Shown in pieces: positions 1-12,598 of a stretch of DNA of 64,000 nucleotides. The notes beneath the pieces were generated by a model, which was not told the origin of the DNA, made no database searches, and was given only the letters and a program-made list of their open reading frames with translations. The position numbers and the translations under genes are program-made. This stretch comes from Pontederia crassipes. Taxonomy: Eukaryota > Streptophyta > Magnoliopsida > Commelinales > Pontederiaceae. Position 1 is the first letter of the stretch; each line of letters starts with the position of its first letter. The DNA lies in the NCBI GenBank assembly GCA_030549335.1, contig CM060194.1, positions 38,891,171-38,955,170 of the forward strand, read 5' to 3'.

Positions 1-1431
1 CATTAAGTGTAATAACTCAAAGGAAAAAAAAAGGAGAAACAATCATCCCTTACATAAGATAATTACCTTGACTAGCAGCACCTAAGGAAATAAAGTACCA
101 TTTATCTTAATCTCTAAGTATCATGTCACGTTAAATCCCTTTGATCACCATAAACACCCTTTTGAGAACCCCATTTAAGAACATAAAGGCAGACGAGCCC
201 CTCGTCTCTTTTTTTTGTCAACCGTTCTTATGACCTCTCACTTTTTCCTCTACTACACAATAGAGGAATAGAGTGGGAGAAATGAACATCAGCACAAAAA
301 CCAAAGAAACACTCAAAGAAGGAAGGGAAGGTACTCGGTCACTTTTGTCATAATATAGGCACAAAAAAAATGTGAGTGAAACAGATTCTCTTTGAATGTT
401 TCTTCAATTATAATAAATCAGTTTAGATCTAATTGGTTATATCTCTTGTGTGAAGACTCTTTAGAAAGAGAGTTTCAGAGTTATTAGTGAAATCACTAAT
501 TGATAAAGTGATATGTAGTGTACTGACATATTAATTTGTTCTAATCTTAGTGTAATACATTCTATTTTGTGTTTCATTGTTTTATGTTGTTATTAAATTC
601 TATATTTTATCCCAAAAACATGATTTGGGTTCTCCAAACTTGGTTTGGGTTCATTCCAAAATCGGACCATGTCGTCTTCAACTCAACCCAAGTTCAATAA
701 TCGATCAAAGCTCAACTTCTTTTTTTTTTAGAACCCAACTCGGTTTCCTTCAAATTTGAACCAGTCAAACTATCAAACCAAGCTCAATCTATCCAATTCG
801 AGTTTCTTATAACACTCAGCTTGAGCTCCATTTGATTCACTATATTATAATTTAATGAGCATAAGACTAGCTCGAGACCCTTGGTAATCCGACCAAAGTT
901 TTTTTCCAAACAATTCCATTAGTTGATTATGAAGAAACCGAAACCTAAAACCCAACTCGAGTACTCCTTTAGTCTGGCTCAAGTTTTGACACCAGACATC
1001 CAAGAATATGAATTCTAACTTATCGATGCTTAAGTTTGAGTGTGGATCTATCTTATTATTTCTTGCGGAGACTATGAAATAAAATGAAGTTTGCTGACTC
1101 TACATCACTAAGCATTCAACACTAGTTGTGAATGCATTAGACTCAAATGCAAAGATGCCCATAAAAAAAAGAAAATAAGGTATCTATGTTAAACTGAATC
1201 ATAATTATCATTGTTCCTCCGTAAGGGTTCTACTTAAGAGGTGAAATTCACCCTTCCATTAAGAAAAGACATTTGTCATAATCTGATCAATCATCGATAA
1301 TTTGTATGAAGTTGTATTGTGCACACGATGCATCATATAATTAAATAAGTGAATCATCTAAAATTAATGAAGAGACGAGAGTTTGAAAAATCAATTATCA
1401 AAGTCATATGCCTTGAGTATTTTTAATATTA
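1..1431. other. AT-rich intergenic DNA, no gene recognised
   Basis: No open reading frame with recognisable protein similarity, no RNA gene and no element boundary was found here. The stretch around 577-1000 is made of short phrases rich in CAAGCTC, CTCGAG and ACCAAACT, of the kind left by very old LTR retrotransposons, but I cannot assign a family. Confidence 0.5.
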
Positions 1432-2067
1432 ATTGAATTAATTATCATTGTTATTGAATCATTGAATATTATTGGATTATAATATGTACCTATATACTAT
1501 TTTTTACTACAAATTATCTCCCATATGTATCATTGATATTTATTTTTATGGAAAGAAAACTAATGTATTTTTATCATAATTGACTTGTTTATTCTAATAT
1601 GAGAATTTAGTCATATGAAAAATATGACTAAATATTTGGAGGCATTACATTAAGTTAGGAAAAATATGAGAGGCCACACAAATTCCTAAAAAAGAAACTA
1701 TGTCGATATTAAAGATGGAATTCCTTGCAGGCTGCCTGGTTAGGATTATCATTGTTATTGAATTAATTATCATTGTTATTGAATCATTGAATATTATTGG
1801 ATTATAATATGTACCTATATACTATTTTTTACTACAAATTATCTCCCATATGTATCATTGATATTTATTTTTATGGAAAGAAAACTAATGTATTTTTATC
1901 ATAATTGACTTGTTTATTCTAATATGAGAATTTAGTCATATGAAAAATATGACTAAATATTTGGAGGCATTACATTAAGTTAGGAAAAATATGAGAGGCC
2001 ACACAAATTCCTAAAAAAGAAACTATGTCGATATTAAAGATGGAATTCCTTGCAGGCTGCCTGGTTC
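1432..2067. repeat. Direct tandem duplication, period 325 bp
   Basis: The segment 1432-1742 reappears almost unchanged at 1757-2067, an offset of 325 bp. Both copies start at ATTGAATTAATTATCATTG and end at CAGGCTGCCTGGTT. The near identity over about 310 bp implies a recent duplication. The junction at 1743-1756 carries another short piece of the ATTATCATTGTTATTGAA phrase, which suggests slippage or unequal exchange at this motif. The unit has no coding content. Confidence 0.85.
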
Positions 2068-3081
2068 GACATAGCCGCTGCACAAAAATTTGTTGGACTT
2101 GACCAGAACGTGTCAGGTTGCATAGTAGGATGCTGGGCACGTGCATACACGAACCCAACTAGCATTAATTTTTATTTTATATATATATATATATATATAA
2201 ATTGTTAATCATATAGTATAAGTATTATATATATTTTTAATATATCTAATAATCATAATAGCATATATTATAATATTTTTATTAGTTCAAATTTTAAGGC
2301 AAAGAAAGTGGACGCATGAGACCCAATCGGCCAGGTTCGTTCTTGGGGCATTATGCTGATTTGGTGTTTTGCTAATCGAGTATGGCACAATCCAATTTTA
2401 AAACGAATTATACCATTACGACACGGTTCGTAGAACGATCAAACATGAGTTGATTGACGGTCCAACACAATGTATTTGTCCATCCCTAATCGAGATCGAA
2501 TCCTAGTCCAAAAGGTGATAGAATTAGTACATACACAAAATTTATTCAAAAAGAAAAACAAAGGACTAACAAGGTTACAATTCATCATGTAGATAGAAAT
2601 AACCCTACTCCCTAATCAAGATCAACCAAATTTAGTTTTTACCTATCTTTTTATTTGTTTAATATCTTGAAAGTATGAATTTATTTATCCAATAGACAAC
2701 TCATAAGTCAACATGTGTTTTTCTCTGGCCGAAGTCCATCGGAGGTCATAGACTGACAATTAAGTAAAAACTTGAAGTTAAACTTGATTTTTATTTTCTT
2801 CAATTTGACGTCACTAGTTATAGTTCGAACAATTTACCACTTTAGTTAATCAGTTAGTGATTATTATTAAAAAATAAAAAATGCAATCAAATCGAGTATC
2901 ACAATTTTCTTTTCATTCTTAATTACTCAAAATCACAACTAATTTCATCAAAGTGCTTGTGTCACATGACATTTCTCCTCACATTTTAATTGGTGAGCAA
3001 TTAAGCGCATCTGCTCCCTGCACCAAAATTGAAATTGCAATTATTGCCCGTGTCACGACGACGAAGACGCTCCCTCCTATT
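2068..3081. other. AT-rich intergenic DNA with short TA microsatellite
   Basis: A short (TA)n run lies near 2180-2200 and the rest is unremarkable AT-rich sequence. No gene is supported. Confidence 0.45.
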
Positions 3082-3698
3082 AGTGCTGAGAGATGGAAAA
3101 ATGGGCAGTGTCGTGCTGTGCCCGTGTCGGTCAACTCGTGTTTGACCGTACCGCGGGCCGTGTCGTGCAAAATGGATCGTTTTCGACCCCGACACGGTCT
3201 AGGCCCGGTCTGATCGGACCGGCCGGGTCAGGTCGTGCCTGGTCGGGCGGCCTGCGGCCCATTTTTTTCAATTTCAACTTTTAAATAATAAAATAAATTT
3301 AATTATTAAATTATTATAAAATAGAGATAGAGTAGAGTATAATGAGTATTATTATTTATTCTATAATATGCAATTGATAATAACTATATAGTAAAAATTT
3401 CAAATACATTAAGTACTTAATTTATAATTATTAAGTAAATAAATTTGTAAAATGATTAATTGAGTTTTGAGTAATAACTAATAAGTTATAAGTTATAACT
3501 TTATATATAAAAGTAATTGGTAAGTATTTAATAAATATATATTAGTAAGTAATTGGTAAGTATTTAATAAATATATAATTTATTGTATAATGCATAAGTA
3601 GTATAGATAATTAGGTACTTAGGTAGTATACTACTATACTATAGATAATTAAATACTAATTTATTATATAGTAAAAATAGTAATGGACACCGAGATTA

Positions 3699-3731
3699 AC
3701 GTGGTTCGGCTATTTTAGCCTACGTCCACGG
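3699..3731. repeat. Imperfect palindrome GTGGTTCGGC...GCCTACGTCCAC
   Basis: An inverted motif inside the hAT element: ACGTGGTTCGGC, a short AT spacer, then GCCTACGTCCACGG. A closely related phrase occurs at 13692-13725. Its role is unknown; it may mark an inserted LTR fragment. Confidence 0.5.
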
Positions 3732-3839
3732 AAGTTTTAATGTTTTATTATTATTGATTATTATGAAATAATCAATAAATGCAAAATTACAAATAATTAA
3801 AAATTACACCTTGTACAAACAATTATTTTATGAAGAATT

Positions 3840-6173
3840 ATAAGGGAAGAGACATCCATTTCATCATCATCTTCTATGTATGGTAATATGGATTCCTGAC
3901 CTTGTGTTCGAGTATCTGCATCAAATCAATCTTTTAATAATATACAAACCCCCATCGACTTAGAGTTCATTCTATTTCTTCTCTCGTCCAAAATTCTGGA
4001 ACCTGCAGAAAAACACTGCTCTAATGTCACTGTAGACATCGGAACAACTAAAAGATCTCGAGCTAAGGCAGAGAGAATTGGATACGTACGATAGTTTAGT
4101 CTCCACCAGGTCAAAACATCGATTTCACTATCACATTCATTTAGACGTGATAAGTAATCTTGCAGTTCATTATACAAAGGGGCAGCTGAATTGGATGAAC
4201 CTTCATCCGAGCCTCTTGATGTGCCCCCTCCTAAAGAGGACATGAATCTAAAAAATGATCTATTATTGAAAGGTTTGGGTGCTATTGGTGGACGTGATGA
4301 AGATGCTTGCTCTCTACGTGCACCAAATTTTGCTTCATAAATATTATATAAGTTATTTATTATATTTTCGTAATCATGATCTGGATTAATAAAATCGTCA
4401 GTTTGCAATTCTGGATGACTTCTTATATATTGTTCGGGAAAATAATTCTTAATCTCTCTGGTGTACCATTTAGGACCGGATCCTTTAAATCTAGGGTCCA
4501 TCATCATTGCTAAAATTCCTATGAGAGGCAAATTATTCCAATATTCTAAAAATTTTGATTTCATCAAATAAATTATTTCAGAAAAATCATTTGATAATTC
4601 ACATTTTTCATTAAATGAACTTGTCATTTCATGAAGTTGATTAATTATTAAATGTGAAGTAGGAGAATAAATGACAGATAACTCTAAAGTAGCATTATAA
4701 AAAACTTGTAACAATTCCATAACTGCATTAGTAACATCCCATTCTGCATCAGTAATTCGAGCTGCTGGACATTGCATCACACTTAAAATATAATTATCGA
4801 GTGCATGTCTAAATGGAATACATAATTTAAGCATGTCGTAAGTACTATTCCATCTCGTAGACACATCAGTATTTAATTTTCTATAAGAAATATTATAACG
4901 ATGACATATTTCTTTAAATGTTTGTCTCCTAGGTCCAGAGTGACGTAGATTTACAATAACTGCTTTAAGAGTTTCAAGTACTCTAACAACTACCTTTAAT
5001 CCTTTTTTAACACACAAATTAATAATATGACATGCACATATTTGATGAAAAAGAATTCCATTTAAAAGAGGATTTAATCTTTGAATTAAAAATTGTGCAG
5101 CGGAATTATTAGCACTTGCATTGTTAAGAGTAAGACATAAAATTTTCTCTTTAAAACCATATTCGTTAATTACTTTTTCTATCACATTGACAATTTGCAA
5201 ATCATTATGAGGATGCTCAATTTCTTTAAACGCAATAATTCTTTTTTACACTACCCAATTTGTATCAATCCAATGAACTGTAACACAAAAGAAAACATCA
5301 CCATTTAAAGAAGTCCATATGTCACTAGCCAAACTATACATGAATTTAGAATCTAAAAAATAATTAATTAATTCATTTTTCTTCTTACGATATAATTTAA
5401 TCGAATCTTCTTTAACAGTTTTTTTACTAACATTTCGAAAGGCACCTTGTACATAATTTTGTTGATAATATAAAAATTTTTCATCTTCAGCAAATGTGTA
5501 AGGCATTTCTGTATGTATAACATATCTAGCTAAACCTTCACGCATATTTTCTTGATTATAAACAAATAAAGAGCTCCCGGCAGTACCACGACCAATGCAA
5601 CTAGTTGAGTCTGTTGCGGTAATTGACCTGCTAAAAATTGTTTCCTAGTAGTTATAGGATGTGATTCTAAATGTCATTTTAAACTACCGGTGCCCGAAGA
5701 AGAGGCGGCAGCATAACTAGCCTTGCAAATTTTACAAATAGGTTTATCTTTTTTTGGATCATTTTCATCTATAATTTTTTCACAATAATTCCAAACTTCA
5801 CTAGTTAACTTTGATGTTCTTCTTTTTTTACCTATTATCTCACCTTACGCGGGAGCATATAAGCTTGACGGACCTGAAGGTGTCACTGTCGCAGTTGCAC
5901 AATCTCCTTCGAAACCTGCAGAACTTGAAGCAATATTAAGATTAGGAATGATAGGAAGATTAACATATGTAGTTGGGTAATTAGGCAGTCAGTTGATGGC
6001 GCCACAGTTTCCATATAACTCAACGAATCGCCACTTAGTTGTGCTGATAAAAAATTAGAATCACCACTACTATTAGTATTATATGGTGTACCATATGGAT
6101 ATGTAGGTAGTGGTCCATAAGGTGAATAAGCAGCAAAATCACCATATAGACGAAAGGGATCCCGCGGGTTCAT
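3840..6173 (-). pseudogene. hAT transposase pseudogene (BED zinc finger, RNase H-like core, hATC dimerisation domain)
   Basis: This would be the transposase that cuts and pastes the surrounding hAT element. Read on the minus strand it opens with MNPRDPFRLYGDF at 6173 and a Pro/Tyr/Ser-rich N-terminus. A BED zinc finger follows (about 5815-5650), with a CKICKASY knuckle and a downstream HLESH pair. The middle domain runs through 5545-5246, and a 424-residue block (5200-3926) contains the RNase H-like core and the hATC dimerisation motif (WWRLNYRTYPILS, then ARDLLVVPMSTV). A frame disruption separates the N-terminal part (6173-5883) from the BED region. In-frame stops occur near 5850, at 5674-5676 (in the zinc finger, just before HLESH), near 5255 and near 3926; beyond the last one the acidic tail IEDDDEMDVSS is still readable. 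Several stops are consistent with C-to-T or G-to-A changes in Trp, Gln or Arg codons. It resembles the plant RICESLEEPER/DAYSLEEPER branch. It is not expected to make an active protein. Confidence 0.88.
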
Positions 6174-6893
6174 TATGCATTTATATATAAGAAATTAAGA
6201 GTGAATAATAATATAAAAATACTACTAAATAAATATTACAATATAAATATAAATTAAAAGTGAGAGTTTGAGAGCAGAGCACGAATGAAGAGAAGAAAAA
6301 TGCAGAACGACTGAGTCACTCAGTGTGAGAGAGGCAGAGAGAGACACAAAAAGCACTATGGAAGATTGGAAGATTTGGAAGAATGAAAGTAGAGAGATTT
6401 TCGAGTGGAGGTGTGGAGAAGGAATGAAATCGGACGTCCCTTTTGTAGGCGGATGAATGGAATAAAAATACTCCAACACGGCCCGTGTTGAAACTGACAC
6501 GGTCCGTGTTGAACTTTTTGACCGTACAGTCGATCGCCCGTGTTTGTGTTGTCAAATCACGAATCTCATTTAAAAATAAAAAAATGGGTTGTGTTTGATC
6601 GGTCGTTGTCCTCTTTTTAACACGGATCGTGTTATGTCACACACGGTCTGTGTTGAAGTACAAATACGGCATCCGACACGTCTCATCATCGAAGTACGCA
6701 GACCGTGCTTGTATTACACGGTCCGTGTTTGTACGTTGAAAAAAATAACCCGTGTCAAAACGGGCCATGTCGTGCTGGATTCGTGTTCACCGTGTCCGAG
6801 CCGTGTCGTGCCAATAGTACAAATGGGCGACCTAGCACGGTATGGCATGACACGGCCCGTTTTTTCGTGCGCGAGCTTAGCACGAATACGACT

Positions 6894-8041
6894 GCCACAA
6901 TATGCGGCTTTCTCGGATCCCCTCAGTTATTTATTTATTTATCCTTTTTTCTTTCACTAAAAGATAAAATTAGGAGTATGGAGGCGAGGAAAAGCTGCAA
7001 GCCTGCAACAAGGCAGTTGGGCTCAATGCTTTAAAAATGATGTGGCCCATTCTTTCATTTTTTTAAAAAAAATTACTTATCTATTGGAAATATGCAAAAT
7101 CACATTATTTCTAGCAATTAAATTATTCTTCGAGCTAATTAGCACCAAACTAGCACCCGTCAACGTTAACTAATCCATCCTAGGAGTTTAGAACACATCG
7201 TTGAGTCAAACTTGACTCAAACTATTTTTAATAATATCAATTTGCAGCCTAATAGTAAATAGCATAATGTTAGTTTTTAATCTCCATTTTCACATATCAT
7301 TTTTTTCCATGCGTTTATTTTTTTTTCGTATTTTATCTTTTTTGTAATTTTCATTTTACCATCCGTGTGTGTTGGCGACCCTGTAATGGGGAAAAAAATT
7401 TGGAGAATATTTTCTTCCAGGAAAAATAATATTTTGCCATGTTTTGTTTTCTGTATGAGAAAAAATAAATTAATATATATATATATATAAGGAATTCTTT
7501 TGAGTGGTTTTTTTTTCTAAATGTCGGAAATACAAATATTGGGTTATTTCTACAAACCAAAACAAACACAATTATTTAAATCGTTTTCGTTTTGGCATGT
7601 TTATCTGTTTGATCTTAAAAGTTTATAAATGTGCATCGATTCTTTAACTAAGATCCTTTCTAGAACATCTTAGACCCATCTGTTTATAATGACAATTCAC
7701 TTATTTGGAATTATTCTAGGGCTAATTTTGTTTCTAATATTTTAAGCCAGTAATGTCGTAGATTTTATTTGATAGAATAAGAACAAATAAGACCTCTTTC
7801 TTTGGAATTACTCTTAGTTTCCCTTTCAGATTCCTAAATTAATTGTTGCAGAGTTTATAATTGTTAAAAAAAAGATTGAAGAATGATTTAATCTCTAGTG
7901 TTAAGTTCAAAAATTAAGAATCAGATTAAATTTTCCTTTAAACCATAACTGATACAGCCCATTGGAAACCACAGTGCCAGGCCCCGCTACACCAAAAAAA
8001 AAAAGAAAGAAAAGAAAAGAAAAACGTAGGGTCATTTGATA
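6894..8041. other. AT-rich intergenic DNA, no gene recognised
   Basis: The stretch contains T-rich runs (7260-7350), a short TA run near 7475 and an A/G-rich tract at about 7995-8025 just before the CACTA element. No coding region, RNA gene or element end is supported. Confidence 0.45.
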
Positions 8042-9279
8042 CACTATAAGAAAATTGCCTTTTACCGACGGTCCTAACCGTCGGTAAAATGGTCAGATCC
8101 GTCAGAAATCACGATTTTCGACGGTTCTTTCGACGGACAATGATCGTGTGAAAAAGGGGCGTCGCAAATATTTTACGACGGTTTCTTCTGAACCGTCGGT
8201 ATTACAGACCGTCTAGCTGGCGGACGCGACAGTCGAACGTTAAATATCGACGGGGCGAACCGTCAATATTATCGACGGTTAAGACCGCCGATATATATCG
8301 ATGGTTTGAACCGATAATAGTATTGACGGTTCGATCCGTCGATATTTATCGGCGGCTTAAACCGTCGATAGTATCGGCGGTTCGTGCCATCGATAACTAT
8401 CGGCGGCTTGAACCGTGGAAACTATCGACGGTTTTAACCGTCGATATTATCGACGATTAAAATCGTCGACAATCTTGTATCGACGGTTTTACTCATGAGC
8501 TATCGATAATTGTGTACCGACGGATATAAGCGTCGGTAAGTATCGAAAAAATCCGCTGAAAATTGCAATATTTCAGCTGTTTCATAAAAAAATTTAAAAA
8601 AAATAGTGAATTCACAAATAATTCTCAGATAATACAACACATTTGATCCATAATGGAACGACATAACGTAATTCACAGATAAAGCACATCACATCACAGA
8701 TTCAATTACATCATATCACAGATAGTTCAATTCGGCATAAGGGTATCCAAACATGAAACGTAATCCATAATGTAATCCATATTTCACAGATTCAATAACG
8801 TAATCCATAATGGAACGAGATAATGGAACGATACAATTAATTCACATAATCCAAACATGAAATAAATTGAACATCACATGAATTCACGAATTGAACGGCA
8901 TAACGTCTTCGTCACGACGAAGAGCTGAAGTTCAATTCGCATATCATCTTCGTCACAAAACATCACTGCATAAAATTGAAATAGAGTAAAAGTTATAACA
9001 TATAAAATGCAAAAAAAACATGAATTCAGTTTTGAATTCAGTGTTGAAGAGCAAAATCAAAATCTAATTGAATCTAAAATCTAAAATATAAAAACATAAT
9101 TTGAATTTAACATCAACATAATTTGATAAATTCAATAGAAGATGCGTAAACTAACAAGCTTCACCATTAATTCAATAAAAATTTTGACTCCATTTTGGGA
9201 ACTCCGACCACAGAAGGCTTCACCATTAATTTCAATTGTTTTGAGTAAAGAAAGAAAGATTCGTGACACGACGCGCGCG

Positions 9280-9625
9280 GAGGGCAGCCGGATCTGGCCG
9301 CCGCCGCGGAGGGCGGCCGGATCTGGCCGCCGCCGTGCAAGGGCGGCCGGATCTGGCCGCCGCCGCGGAGGCGGCCGGATCTGGCCGCCGTCGCGCAAGG
9401 GCGGTCGGATATGGCCGCCGCGCGCGGAGGGCGGCCAAATCTGGCCGCCGCACGGAGGGCGGCCGGATCTGGCCGCCACGCGCGGAGGGCGGCCGGATCT
9501 GGCCGCCGCGCGCGACTGGCGGCCGGATCTGGCCGCCGCGCGCGACTGGCGGCCGGATCTGGCCGCCGCGCGCGAATAATGGCCGAATCTGGCCGCCGCA
9601 CAGAGGGCGGCCAGATTTGGCCGCC
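9280..9625. repeat. GC-rich palindromic tandem repeats inside the CACTA element
   Basis: About twelve units of 25-30 bp repeat the core GGCGGCCGGATCTGGCCGCC, itself an inverted repeat, separated by variable GCGCGCGGA, GCGCGACT or AAGG linkers. Long ORFs open on both strands simply because the repeat lacks stop codons, and their products are low-complexity Arg/Ala/Gly/Pro strings. I do not regard them as genes. The same core occurs in the other two CACTA elements of the window. Confidence 0.9.
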
Positions 9626-9664
9626 GGAGAGACAAATTATATATCAAAGGAGGACGGGGATCGG

Positions 9665-9808
9665 ACTTACCTGCGCCGGAGATTTCAGTCGGCGGCGGAA
9701 GCTTCTGGCGGGAGGTGGTCGATGGCCGGACGAACTGCGGACGAAACGCGCGGCGGCGGACGAACGTTCAAAACGTTCAAAGTAAGAGTGCGGTCGAGTT
9801 TTTATATA
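9665..9808 (-). promoter_or_regulatory. CACTA-internal promoter: TATA box and first-exon splice donor
   Basis: On the minus strand a TATATAAA box (9801-9808) precedes about 130 bp of moderately GC-rich sequence that ends at a perfect donor, GCGCAG then GTAAGT (donor at 9665-9670). This looks like the TATA box and untranslated first exon of a CACTA transcription unit. The GC-rich repeat block would then fall in the first intron. Transcription is inferred, not shown. Confidence 0.55.
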
Positions 9809-10457
9809 ACCACTTTTCGACGGTTGAAACTGTCGCAACATAGGTAAATATAATATTATATTAATTCGCATTTCGACGGCTCGAATCCGCTGGAAAAACC
9901 GTCGATAGTTTCGACGGTTATTCAAACCGTCGAAATATCGACGGTTTTAGCCGTCGATTCCCATAATAATAAATTTTCAAAACATCAACAGATCCGTAGT
10001 TTGTGTAAATTATAAATTTCCATTTTCGACGGTTGAGGCCATCGAAAAAATTAAGCTAGAATATTTTATTTAAATATTATTGACGGTTATGACCGCCGAA
10101 ATATCGACGGTTGCTTTGAACATCGCAAATTTCGACGGTCAAAACCGTCGATAAGTTCAATAATTGTACGCAACCAGTGTTGAAATTTTTTGACGGTTCA
10201 GACCGCTGGAAGTTTCGACGGTTAGATAAACCGCCGAAATTATCGACGGTCATAACCGTCGAAGTATAAATATTTTTGATGGAATCTTCCGACGAATTTA
10301 TCACCGTCGAAAGTTTAGACTGCTAAAACCGTCGAAAATTATCCGACGAAAATATCGACAGTTTGGAAGATCCGCCGAAAAAACCGTCGATATTTTAGAC
10401 GGATGTCGGACCATTGAAAATGGACCGTCGGAAATACGATTTTTTCTTGTAGTGATA

Positions 10458-12598
10458 TTTATATATCATTTATTTGTCACATTAATCCATAAATAATCAT
10501 TTTATTATTAATGTAATAACATTCTATAATTTAATAATTATGGATGTTATATTTAAAATTTTATGTTAAGTTTTATACTTTAGTTATAATATTAATTTTT
10601 TATCACCTCAATATTTAAATTAGTATCGTATTAAAGGAAACTGGATTATAGTTTTTCATTTTTTTATGAATTAATGTGACAAATAAATGATAATAAAAGT
10701 ACCGTCTTTAGGTATTTAAGTTTTTCATTTTTTTATTAAAGTATCATATTTAAAAATCTGACTCAGAAAGATATCATTATTTTGAATTAAAAAAATCGAA
10801 TCATTATCACTCCTACTAATCTCCATTTAATTCTCCAATTAATAAAAAAATTCCACATTTAATTTCTCATAACATTTAAGTTTGGAAAGTGTGATCGTTT
10901 AGAAAAAGGAAAAAAAATCTACAGTATTAATAGTACAGGCTCAACAGTGGGCCCTTCATTAGGCCCATCAATTTCTTAGTATACTATTTACAATGCGATA
11001 ATTACGTGGGCCTGCTCCTATGTTTAGCGATAAGGCTGAATCCAATTAAATCGAGCTAGAAAACTAAAGGCCCAACTTTTGGTACTGCATTGAACCGATA
11101 GTTACGTTAGGCTCAGTAGAAGATTGATAAAATTTATCTTTAAAATAAATTAATAAATAACCAAGAGTCGTCAATAAAAAAAATATATTTTTTCTCATCC
11201 AAATATATTAGAAAATTAATAAAGTGTTAATAATTCTATATTTCGTAATTTTAAAGTTAAAATGATATCTGTTTGCCTCTTTTAACTTGTCATTATTTCC
11301 TCTTTGTAACATAAGCGTCAAATTTTATAGTAACGCATTAAGTTAATAAATATACGTACAACTAAACCAAAATTTGCATTTGGAAGAATCAATTAAATAA
11401 CTTATTTTTTAAGTGTATGAATTCTGGCCTCCATCTCTTCTAATTTGATTTGAATGTCTGAATGTTGTGAAGGAGGAGATGGCATATCACTAATAATGTG
11501 TTGGCTTTTAAGTTGAGTCAATTCGGCCTCCAAGTTATTGATTAATTGATATTGTGCATTGGGCTTCTTTTCTATTGTTGCAATGAATTAATTGAACATC
11601 TCTTGGAGGCTAGTTGTAAACTCATGTGTTGAGCTTGATGTAGATTCGAGTTTCGAGGTGATAACACTATCTGTCCTCTTGTTTTGTAGTTTGATGTTGT
11701 CAATTTGTCTCTTCATATTTTTAATTTGATAATGTTGAGTGGAGAGTTTCTTCAATAGAGAATTTAACAATTGTTTGAGCATGGTAAATAGATTTTATAA
11801 TGAATCTTTATTTTGAAATTTTATTGGATCGTATTTTATAATGAATCCTTCATCTTGAACTTCTGTGCAATTTAACGGGTCGTGATATGCAAATCACGGT
11901 CCTGACAATGACGATGTCGAAAAGGATTTATAGACGGCTACCGGTTATGGTCACGCGCTTGCGGCCTCCAAAAAGAGAGCACGACCCGTGAGATGCTGGC
12001 GACGACCTTCACAGAAATAATGATGCAAAGATGGTGAACTGTGAGTCACGGAACTGCAGACATATAGACAAAGAATAAAAATTTAGAGGTCATTATATGA
12101 GTGTTACGGACGTGATGTTGGATGGTTGGGCGTAACATTAAGGTGTAACGGGTCTTGAGTTAAATGTTGCGGCTCGTTAGGATTGGAAATAAACAAGGGG
12201 AACCATTGTGAAGTGATGAAATTATCTTAATTTGTGGTTTTAGTCAACTAATTATGAAGTACTTTGGACATTTTAATCCTGCTCTAGTATAAGCTAAATT
12301 ATCTAAGTTAATTCTCTACCGTAAAGCCTAAAATTATGAGGACGAACATCATCTTAAAGCTTGTCCAAACTAATTAATCAACTTTAATTAAATTTTTTTC
12401 GATGAGTAAACAACTTTAATTAATTTATTGTTAAAGAGAATGCCATAAAAAATTGTGATTTAATGTACATTGTTTCTTTACTCAGTGTGTATGAAATTGA
12501 AGCATAGGGGTCGGTTAGAACAAATGTAATATTTTTTTTGCAAGTCAAAGAAGGTTCAATTTATCGAACTCCATACATTTATCATGGATATGACGTAA
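10458..12598. other. Intergenic DNA
   Basis: AT-rich sequence holding one ORF fragment (11410-11782, listed separately). At 11870-12120 there is a more balanced patch containing CGGGTCGTGATATGC and AGCACGACCCGTGAG phrases, probably retrotransposon debris. Nothing else is supported. Confidence 0.4.
11410..11782 (-). pseudogene. Coiled-coil protein fragment, probably transposon-derived
   Basis: A minus-strand frame starts MLKQLLNSLLKKLSTQ, is rich in Lys, Gln, Leu and Ser, and reaches a stop at about 11588. The same frame then continues with similar composition (NNLEAELTQLKSQH, then KLEEMEARIHTLKK) to a second stop near 11410. The heptad-like Leu/Ile spacing predicts a coiled coil. I do not recognise the family; the C-terminus of a plant transposon protein is my best guess. 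The internal stop argues for a pseudogene. Confidence 0.35.

Larger units (their letters stand above)
3082..6893 (-). mobile_element. hAT superfamily DNA transposon (Ac-like), decayed
   Basis: The interior holds a minus-strand hAT transposase relic. The two outer regions (about 3082-3260 and 6480-6893) are rich in the same subterminal phrases, chiefly CACGGCCCGTGT, GTGTCGTGC and GACACGG, on opposite strands. The left end, beginning near AGTGCTGAGAGATGG, aligns roughly with the reverse complement of the right end near CGTGCTAAGCTCGCG. Both then run into a GGGC-GTGTC-TGC phrase, giving imperfect terminal inverted repeats. I could not find an unambiguous 8-bp target duplication, so the ends may be off by a few tens of bases. 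Between 3290 and 3840 the DNA is AT-rich with no coding signal. Confidence 0.75.
8042..10454 (-). mobile_element. Non-autonomous CACTA (En/Spm) transposon, 2413 bp, complete
   Basis: The element starts CACTATAAGAAAA at 8042 and ends TTTTTTCTTGTAGTG at 10454, so the termini are CACTA inverted repeats. It is flanked by the 3-bp target duplication ATA (8039-8041 and 10455-10457), typical of CACTA elements. Both subterminal zones are packed with CGACGGTT and AACCGTCG words in both orientations, the expected transposase-binding arrays. There is no transposase ORF. Just inside the 10454 end, on the minus strand, lie a TATA box and a short exon-like stretch with a consensus splice donor, so that end is probably the 5' end of the ancestral transcription unit. 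A GC-rich palindromic repeat block occupies 9280-9625, and 8580-9130 is AT-rich filler. Confidence 0.93.

Noticed and set aside
9280..9625. CRISPR-like array of short palindromic repeats
   Set aside because: The spacers are only repeat linkers, not unique sequences, and the locus is inside a eukaryotic CACTA transposon.
9132..9925. Overlapping long ORFs on both strands in the GC-rich CACTA block
   Set aside because: They arise from a stop-free palindromic repeat; products are low-complexity Arg/Ala/Gly/Pro strings and occur in nearly every frame.
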